The notes under the pieces: model-generated
The model's input: only the letters and a program-made list of their open reading frames with translations
The model's database searches: none
What the model was told of the DNA's origin: nothing
In this document: positions 32,473 through 38,138 of the stretch, piece after piece
Position numbering within the stretch: position 1 is the stretch's first letter
Layout: every line of letters begins with the position of its first letter
Position numbers and translations under genes: made by a program
DNA from: an uncultured Clostridia bacterium
GTDB lineage: Bacteria > Bacillota > Clostridia > UMGS1883
DNA: 38,138 nucleotides
NCBI GenBank assembly: GCA_934454525.1
Contig: CAKSFM010000018.1
Span: forward strand, 1 to 38,138
Reading direction: 5' to 3'

Positions 32473-33150
32473 ATGACAAAGTATTTCACAAAGACTGAAC
32501 TGACGCTGTGGCTGTGCTCGGCGGCGGTTATCATAATATCGTTTTTTGTTCAGGGAGGCAGCGGCGCAGTTTCGCTTATAACATCGCTTGTCGGCGTGAC
32601 GTCGCTTATCTTTGTTGCAAAGGGAAACCCCATCGGACAGGCGCTCGGAATCGTGTTTGCGCTTCTTTACGGTGCAATTTCGTATACCTTTGCGTATTAC
32701 GGAGAGATGATAACGTATCTCGGAATGACAATGCCGATGGCGGTGTTTTCCCTCATCTCGTGGCTGCGCCATCCGTTCAACGGCAGCCATGCTGAGGTTG
32801 AAGTCGGCAGCATTTCAAAGCGCGAGCAGGGTTTTATGTGGATTCTTGCCGCCGCAGTTACAGTTGTGTTTTATTTCATTTTGAAGTATTTTAATACTGC
32901 AAACATTATTCCGAGCACCGTTTCTGTTACAACAAGCTTCCTCGCTGTGTATCTCACGTTCCGCAGAAGTCCGTATTATGCCGCAGCCTATGCCGCAAAC
33001 GATATTGTCCTTATCGTTTTGTGGATTTTGGCTGCTATGAAAGATATTTCATATACTTCTGTTGTTATGTGCTTTGCGGCATTTCTCGCAAACGATATTT
33101 ACGGCTTTATTAACTGGCGCAGAATGGGAAGGCGCCAAAAGCAAAGCTGA
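32473..33150 (+). CDS. pnuC: PnuC-type vitamin transporter
   Basis: A 225-aa membrane protein of the PnuC (NMN) family with about seven helices. These facilitators import nicotinamide riboside, or thiamine or riboflavin in relatives, and trap the product by phosphorylation inside. The family pattern is seen in GNPIGQALGIVFALLYGAISY, the YLGMTMPMAVFSLISWLRHP loop and the C-terminal FLANDIYGFINW. A GGAAAGG site precedes ATG 32473. The substrate cannot be fixed from sequence; the leader in front suggests control by the cognate vitamin or its cofactor. Confidence 0.92.
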   Translation: MTKYFTKTELTLWLCSAAVIIISFFVQGGSGAVSLITSLVGVTSLIFVAKGNPIGQALGIVFALLYGAISYTFAYYGEMITYLGMTMPMAVFSLISWLRHPFNGSHAEVEVGSISKREQGFMWILAAAVTVVFYFILKYFNTANIIPSTVSVTTSFLAVYLTFRRSPYYAAAYAANDIVLIVLWILAAMKDISYTSVVMCFAAFLANDIYGFINWRRMGRRQKQS

Positions 33151-33160
33151 AAACACAAAG

Positions 33161-33200
33161 GGTGGTGCATCATTTTCATGACGCACCACCTGCTTTTTTT
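33161..33200 (+). terminator. Terminator after pnuC
   Basis: GGTGGTGC (33161-33168) pairs with GCACCACC (33183-33190), with inner TCAT/ATGA, followed by TGC and a T-run. Confidence 0.9.
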
Positions 33201-33290
33201 GAAAAAAATTCCGGTTCGACAAAGGTTCTTATTTTTTTTAACAAAATATATGGTAAAATATGTATGTATATAGTTGAAAGGAGTACGGAA

Positions 33291-33650
33291 ATGGCAAAGC
33301 ACTTTACGGTCTGCAAAAATGCGGCGCACGTATTGCTGTCGGGGGAACTTGACCAGTATGCGGCAGCGGCGCTGAAAAACAAAATTGATATTGAGGTGGA
33401 GGAATCGGGAAAAAATAATCTGATCATGGATCTTACCGATGTGAATTTTATGGATTCATCCGGAATCGGACTTATAATAGGAAGATACAAGGTTCTCCGC
33501 CCGCTCGGAGGCAGCGTTGCGGTGTGCGGTGCAAATCCGGGCGTGAGGCGTGTTATAGAACTGAGCGGAATAGAAAAGCTTATTCCGTATTTTAACACAG
33601 CCGATGAAGCGGCAAAATTTTTAGAGCGGAACACCTCAGGAAAGGAATGA
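33291..33650 (+). CDS. spoIIAA: Anti-sigma-F factor antagonist SpoIIAA
   Basis: A 119-aa STAS-domain protein. When dephosphorylated in the forespore it binds SpoIIAB and frees sigma-F. The phospho-acceptor is Ser56, the first Ser of FMDSSGIGLIIGRYK, aligned with Ser58 of B. subtilis. The start is ATG 33291 after GGAG; upstream frame extensions run through the pnuC terminator. It is the first gene of the spoIIA operon, and its stop overlaps an upstream in-frame ATG of spoIIAB. In Bacillus this operon uses sigma-H; I do not see a clear sigma-H promoter but cannot exclude one in the AT-rich 33201-33290. Confidence 0.95.
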   Translation: MAKHFTVCKNAAHVLLSGELDQYAAAALKNKIDIEVEESGKNNLIMDLTDVNFMDSSGIGLIIGRYKVLRPLGGSVAVCGANPGVRRVIELSGIEKLIPYFNTADEAAKFLERNTSGKE

Positions 33651-33655
33651 TACAA

Positions 33656-34069
33656 ATGAACAACTATCTTAAAGCGGAGTTTGACGCACGCGGAATTAAC
33701 GAGGGGCTGTCAAGAATTATTGTTTCGGGGTTTATTATGCCGCTTGACCCGACGATAGAACAGATGGCAGATATAAAAACAGCCGTTTCCGAAGCGGTTA
33801 CAAATGCTATCATACACGGTTATGAAAACAGCGGGGGAACAGTTGTGCTCGAGCTTGAATCGGTTGACAGACTGGTGACCGTGCGCGTTTCGGACAGCGG
33901 CGTGGGAATTGAGGATATTGAACGCGCAAGAATGCCGCTGTTCACATCAAAACCCGAATGTGACAGAAGCGGAATGGGGTTTACGGTCATGGAAAGCTTT
34001 ATGGACACGTTACATATCAGCAGTGAATCGGGAGCCGGAACAACCGTCACAATGACGAAACAACTGTAG
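33656..34069 (+). CDS. spoIIAB: Anti-sigma-F factor/kinase SpoIIAB
   Basis: A 137-aa GHKL-type serine kinase that holds sigma-F inactive and phosphorylates SpoIIAA. The N-box is SEAVTNAIIHGYE (about 45-57), G1 is DSGVGIED, and the G2 lid is SGMGFTVMESFMD. The N-terminus MNNYLKAEFDA fits the family. ATG 33656 is preferred over ATG 33647, because AAAGGA (33641-33646) is 9 nt away. It overlaps or abuts both neighbours in the operon. Confidence 0.95.
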   Translation: MNNYLKAEFDARGINEGLSRIIVSGFIMPLDPTIEQMADIKTAVSEAVTNAIIHGYENSGGTVVLELESVDRLVTVRVSDSGVGIEDIERARMPLFTSKPECDRSGMGFTVMESFMDTLHISSESGAGTTVTMTKQL

Positions 34070-34083
34070 AGGGATGTGTGCGC

Positions 34084-34800
34084 ATGAAGCGTGAAATATA
34101 TCAGCTTATAGAGAAAGCTCAGAATGGTGACCATGCGGCGCTCGAACGCCTGACGGCTGAAAATACGGGGCTTATATGGAGCGCTGTTAAAAAGTTTTCG
34201 GGCAGAGGAACTGACAGGGAGGATTTGTTTCAGATTGGTGCAATCGGGTTGATTAAGGCAATCAACAAATTTGACGCATCATTTAACGTTGAATTTTCAA
34301 CATACGCAGTGCCGATGATAATGGGGGAAATCCGCCGTTTTCTGCGTGATGACGGACTCATAAAGGTCAGCCGGGGATTAAAGGAAACCGCGATAAAGGC
34401 AATGGCTGCTGCGGAGCGCATTTCATCCGGGGAGGGGCGCGATGCCGTCATCTCGGAAATTGCAGAGGAGATTGACTGTGACTGTGCAACCGTTGCACTT
34501 GCGCTTGAAGCGGCGCAGCCGCCGGAGTCAATATATAAGACCGTGGGAGATGATACGGGCGATTTACTCCTGATTGATAAGCTCCGCAGTCATGAAACAG
34601 GAGAGGAGGATGTGCTCAATTCAATCTCCCTGCGTGAGGCGCTTAAGAAGCTTGCACCGCGTGAGCGGCAGATAATGCTGCTTCGATATTACCGTGAAAA
34701 AACGCAGAGCGAGGTTGCACGCATTATGGGACTCAGCCAGGTTCAGATTTCGCGGCTGGAGAAAAAATCTCTCGGGGTTCTGCGCAAAAATATTGTTTAA
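34084..34800 (+). CDS. sigF: RNA polymerase sigma-F
   Basis: A 238-aa sporulation sigma factor, the first compartment-specific sigma of the forespore. Region 2 has DLFQIGAIGLIKAINKFDASFNVEFSTYAVPMI split over 2.1-2.3, region 3 includes IAEEIDCDCATVALALEA, and the region 4 HTH is YYREKTQSEVARIMGLSQVQISRLEKK. AGAGGGA is 9 nt before ATG 34084; a GTG at 34078 is too close. It completes the spoIIAA-spoIIAB-sigF operon and shows the organism is a genetic spore-former. SigF/SigG confusion is unlikely given the operon. Confidence 0.95.
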   Translation: MKREIYQLIEKAQNGDHAALERLTAENTGLIWSAVKKFSGRGTDREDLFQIGAIGLIKAINKFDASFNVEFSTYAVPMIMGEIRRFLRDDGLIKVSRGLKETAIKAMAAAERISSGEGRDAVISEIAEEIDCDCATVALALEAAQPPESIYKTVGDDTGDLLLIDKLRSHETGEEDVLNSISLREALKKLAPRERQIMLLRYYREKTQSEVARIMGLSQVQISRLEKKSLGVLRKNIV

Positions 34801-34850
34801 TGTTAAGACAAGGTTGTCCGTTATAGCAGCTTTTTATACAAAAACTCCCA

Positions 34851-34877
34851 TAATTTATTAAAAATATTAATAAATTA
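34851..34877. repeat. AT-only inverted repeat after sigF
   Basis: TAATTTATTAA and TTAATAAATTA form a perfect 11-bp inverted repeat with a 5-bp spacer. It lies between sigF and the SLH gene promoter. It contains no G or C, so as an RNA hairpin it is weak; it may be a protein-binding site. Confidence 0.45.
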
Positions 34878-34918
34878 TTACCAAAGATTACGGTTTCATT
34901 AAAGATTTGCGCACAGTG

Positions 34919-34947
34919 TTGACAGAAAAATGCGCGGATGCTATAAT
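34919..34947 (+). promoter_or_regulatory. Consensus promoter of the SLH protein
   Basis: TTGACA (34919-34924) and TATAAT (34942-34947) are spaced 17 bp apart, a perfect sigma-A consensus. It implies strong constitutive expression, which fits an abundant surface protein. Confidence 0.92.
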
Positions 34948-35010
34948 GATAGCGTACATAGGAAAGGTATATAATTATTAGTAATTGGTTTAATAAAGGG
35001 GGCAAAAATC

Positions 35011-38000
35011 ATGAAAAGACTAAGAAAGCTTATTTCGGCGGCGCTTGTGCTTGCAATGCTGCTCACATCGGCATCAATCGGTGCGCTGGCATATTCCGAT
35101 GTGGATGAATCCTCATCGGTGAGCGAAGCGGTGGGAATTCTTTCAAACCTGAAAATTTTCACAGGCTTTGAGGATGGTACTTTCCGCCTTAACGACACAG
35201 TTACAAGAGCGCAGATGGCTGCAATAATATGCCGTATGCTCGGATATGAATCGCAGGCGGAAAGCAGCAGCGGTTCAACGGTGTTTACCGATGTTCCGGC
35301 AGATCACTGGGCTTCCGGTTATATCAATGTTGCTCAGCAGATGGGCATTATCAACGGATACGGCGGCGGTTTGTTCGGACCGGAGGATAAAGTCACGTAT
35401 GAACAGGCTGTTAAAATGGTTGTTTGTGCACTCGGCTATGACATGGTTGCTCAGCGCAAGGGCGGTTATCCCACAGGATATCTCAGCGTGGCGTCGTCTG
35501 AGGGAATTACGAAGAATTCAAAGGGAACCGTAGGTGAACCGGCGAAGCGTTCAACGCTTGTAATGCTCGTTTACAATTCTCTTGAAGTGCGCCTGTTCGA
35601 TCAGTCGAGCTGGACAATGGACGGCAGCGATGAGTATAAGAAAACAGATGACACCGTTCTTTCAAAATATCTCGGTGTTCAGCGCTGGGAAGGCGTTGTG
35701 ACGGCTGTTCCTTACACAAGCTATGCCGACAGGGATTACAGAGCTAAGGACACCCCGTATATCACAATTGACGGTTTTTATAAAAAATATTCGAACGGCT
35801 CGGAAGTTAAAGTTGACGATGACAGTCCGAAACGCGCCGATTGCAGCCTTGTTGATGCAGGCAAGTATTTCGGCAAGAAAGTTATCGCATACATAGGTGA
35901 TTCCGAGGATGATGACACCGGTCATTACATGGTATATGCAATCAGTGAAAAAACAAACGGAAACACTGTTACGAAGCTGTCAAGCACTCAGCTTGTCGAT
36001 TCCTCGGATAAAGAGTGGAATACAAAGGGGCAGATAAGCTATCGTAAAGTAGGCTCAACGAAAGTATATGATCTTGATCTTGACAGCAATGTTAAGTTTT
36101 ATGTAAACTATTCCAGAGAAACAAGACTTGATGATGAGTCATCAACCTCCAATCTGGAATCATACATCGAAAACGGCGGCAGCATAACAGCTGTGAGCAA
36201 CGATAACGATGATGATATAGAGTATGTAATTGTCGAGGCATTTGACGAAGAGGGCGTTATCGAGTCGGTTAATAAGGACGGAAGTTACTATTCATATGAC
36301 CTCTACACCGGTAATCTTGACGATATTGACACCGATGATGACGATGAGCTGACGGTTGTTTATAAGGACGGAAACCTTTCAAGCGTTTCAAAGCTTGATG
36401 ACGGTGATACGGTTTCGACGGTTAAAATCGGAAAGAATGTAAGGCTGCTCTATGCGTCCTCAAAAACGGTTACGGGCAGTGTGACGGCATATGATAAGGA
36501 TGACAACACTGTACACATAAGCGGCACGGATTACGACATTTCGCCGATGTTTAACAAGAGCGCATCTTCGCTTAAGGATGAGGAAGGCACTTTCTTCCTG
36601 AACGTGAACGGTCAGATTGCGTACAGTGAATCGGATTCCGTTTCGAGCGGAAATTACGGTTTTGTTCTTGCGGTTGATTACAGCAGCGGAATATCCGACG
36701 GATATGTTGTGCAGGTTGCGCTTGCTGACGGAACGATTGCCGAATATTACCTCAACTCAAAGGTTAAAATGTACGATGATGATGGCAGCACCTTAGCTTC
36801 AAACGATGAAAATGTTGCTGCAAAGCTTGCCGCTATGGCTGACGGAAATCCCTCCATAAAGGCAAGAACCTCTTACACAACGATTGGAAATGCCAAGGAC
36901 ATGGTATTCAAATTCACTGTTAAGAGCGGAAAAATATCTAAAATCAAAGAGCTACAGGGAGGCTCATATACCGGTTATCTTAAACCCAATACCAAGAAAT
37001 ACGATGCTGAGTCAATGTCGTACGGCAGCGTTGAATTTGACAAGGACACGGTTGTGTTCTCAATTGACCGCACATACGGCGAATCAAGCACACTGAAGAT
37101 TAAAGACGATGACGTTTCAATCGGTAAGGTTTCGAAATTCTTCGGAGACGGTGACGACGGTTACACATTCGTTGCTCTTGATGAGGACGGCGGAATCTAC
37201 GGTGCGGTTATCGGGTTCGGTCTTTCCGCAAGTGTTCCCGAGGACAGCGACGCTGTTATCGTCAAGACAATAAGAAGTGTGACATATAACGATGATGACG
37301 CTGTAAGGATTACAGGTCTTCGCGGAGGCAAGGATGTTGACTTCATTATCTATGACGAAAACGGCGACTATGCATGGAACGATGATCCCGAATCACTTGA
37401 GAAGGGTGATGTTATCCTCGTTTCGGCAGCAGACAGCGCTGACGTTGTAAGTGACTTTAAGGTTCTTTACAAAGCAAGCAAGTCCGGAATCGGAACGGTT
37501 ACGGCGAATGCAAAGGCTGGCGACACCAAGGACGATATCTTCAATGCTGCAGGCAAGCTTAATAAGAGCAAAACTACTTCGTCAAAATTCTATCTTGATA
37601 CTGACGTGAAAAACTCCGGTGAAGTATTTGCCGAAAAGAACGATGGTATATCAATGCGTTCTTCCGCAAACTACACTCTTGTTGATTATTCAGACAGCTT
37701 GAAGAATCCGGAAATTACAAGAAAATCCGCCGGAACGTCACTGTTCAGCACAAGTGCAAAATATAATTCGTTCGTATTTGTAAGAGTGTATGACGGTGTG
37801 CTTGCAGAGGCAGTTGTTTACAGGTTCAGCTCCGATACGGATGTTGTTAAGACTGTTTCCTCGCCGGTAATCACGATTGACGGCAACAAGGCAAGCATAA
37901 CATGCGGCACGGCTGACGCGGATATTTATTACACAACAGACGGCAGCACCCCCAATGAAGCTTCGAATCTTTATAAAGAAGCAATAACGCTCGCACCCGG

Positions 38001-38138
38001 AACAACCGTTAAGGCAATCGCTGTAAGAGCAGGTTATGAGGACAGCAGCGTTGCGTCAAAGACATACACGGTTACTCTCACCGCGCCGAAGATTGAAATA
38101 GACAACAGCGGTAATGTGACAATCACATCGGCAGAGGG
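35011..38138 (+). CDS. Large SLH-domain surface protein, partial
   Basis: At least 1042 residues, with no stop before the window edge. A Sec signal peptide spans 1-27 (basic MKRLRKL, hydrophobic core, cut near ALA). SLH repeats follow: about 28-78 (SEAVGILSNLKIFTGFEDGTFRL, TRAQMAAIICRMLGY), about 90-145 (FTDVPADHWASGYINVAQ, YEQAVKMVVCALGY) and a weaker third at about 150-200. These bind secondary cell-wall polymers. The long middle (about 205-940) is Asp/Ser/Lys-rich and beta-like with repeated DDDD stretches, possibly calcium-binding. At 951-1025 is a chitobiase C-terminal-like beta-sandwich (ITCGTADADIYYTTDGSTP), and a second copy starts at 1027. GGGGG precedes ATG 35011. It may be an S-layer protein or adhesin. 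Confidence 0.88.
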   Translation, partial: MKRLRKLISAALVLAMLLTSASIGALAYSDVDESSSVSEAVGILSNLKIFTGFEDGTFRLNDTVTRAQMAAIICRMLGYESQAESSSGSTVFTDVPADHWASGYINVAQQMGIINGYGGGLFGPEDKVTYEQAVKMVVCALGYDMVAQRKGGYPTGYLSVASSEGITKNSKGTVGEPAKRSTLVMLVYNSLEVRLFDQSSWTMDGSDEYKKTDDTVLSKYLGVQRWEGVVTAVPYTSYADRDYRAKDTPYITIDGFYKKYSNGSEVKVDDDSPKRADCSLVDAGKYFGKKVIAYIGDSEDDDTGHYMVYAISEKTNGNTVTKLSSTQLVDSSDKEWNTKGQISYRKVGSTKVYDLDLDSNVKFYVNYSRETRLDDESSTSNLESYIENGGSITAVSNDNDDDIEYVIVEAFDEEGVIESVNKDGSYYSYDLYTGNLDDIDTDDDDELTVVYKDGNLSSVSKLDDGDTVSTVKIGKNVRLLYASSKTVTGSVTAYDKDDNTVHISGTDYDISPMFNKSASSLKDEEGTFFLNVNGQIAYSESDSVSSGNYGFVLAVDYSSGISDGYVVQVALADGTIAEYYLNSKVKMYDDDGSTLASNDENVAAKLAAMADGNPSIKARTSYTTIGNAKDMVFKFTVKSGKISKIKELQGGSYTGYLKPNTKKYDAESMSYGSVEFDKDTVVFSIDRTYGESSTLKIKDDDVSIGKVSKFFGDGDDGYTFVALDEDGGIYGAVIGFGLSASVPEDSDAVIVKTIRSVTYNDDDAVRITGLRGGKDVDFIIYDENGDYAWNDDPESLEKGDVILVSAADSADVVSDFKVLYKASKSGIGTVTANAKAGDTKDDIFNAAGKLNKSKTTSSKFYLDTDVKNSGEVFAEKNDGISMRSSANYTLVDYSDSLKNPEITRKSAGTSLFSTSAKYNSFVFVRVYDGVLAEAVVYRFSSDTDVVKTVSSPVITIDGNKASITCGTADADIYYTTDGSTPNEASNLYKEAITLAPGTTVKAIAVRAGYEDSSVASKTYTVTLTAPKIEIDNSGNVTITSAE

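Overview
The window looks like the chromosome of an endospore-forming, Gram-positive Clostridia member, probably a gut Oscillospirales-type organism; the order is inferred and not proven. The grounds are an intact spoIIAA-spoIIAB-sigF operon, the GlgC/GlgD pair, HPr with both His15 and Ser46, ECF-type vitamin transporters, a tetrahydrofolate riboswitch, strong AGGAGG-type ribosome binding sites and many consensus sigma-A promoters (TTGACA-17-TATAAT type). There are no rRNA or tRNA genes, CRISPR arrays, phage genes or insertion sequences.

Left part (1-1980): a non-coding edge with palindromes, a biotin transporter gene (bioY, minus strand) with a near-ideal promoter overlapped by BirA-type inverted repeats, a 350-bp spacer rich in inverted repeats and DnaA-box-like 9-mers, and a small XRE regulator. 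From 1979 to 10321 lies a complete glycogen operon, glgB-glgC-glgD-glgA-glgP, with a promoter before glgB and a second one overlapping the end of glgA that can drive glgP separately.

Middle (10332-20588): a THF riboswitch controls folT and folC (folate uptake and polyglutamylation). Then come HPr (ptsH), a secreted ComEC-like metallo-beta-lactamase lipoprotein with a DUF3006 protein, and the Mg2+ channel gene mgtE behind a strongly structured leader that matches no riboswitch class I recognise. An apparent operon follows: a zinc-ribbon membrane protein, an ABC ATPase and two ABC-2 permeases. A MITE-like element of about 340 bp with inverted hairpin ends separates it from a convergent rubrerythrin gene.

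21756-25803 is the most interesting metabolic block: a PIG-L deacetylase, a divergent NagB-like protein lacking one conserved catalytic Asp, a DegT/StrS-type PLP aminotransferase and a Gfo/Idh/MocA oxidoreductase, tightly packed and closed by a terminator. It looks like an uncharacterised (amino)sugar or aminocyclitol pathway. Next are a membrane protein with a pentapeptide EQ repeat, a DUF4317 protein, a convergent small conserved protein, typA with an HD phosphohydrolase, and nth.

Right part (32300-38138): pnuC follows a leader with mutually exclusive hairpins (attenuator or riboswitch candidate), then the spoIIA operon, then a very large SLH-domain surface protein that runs off the window edge. 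Several palindromic or interspersed repeats recur between genes and form a second layer of structure.
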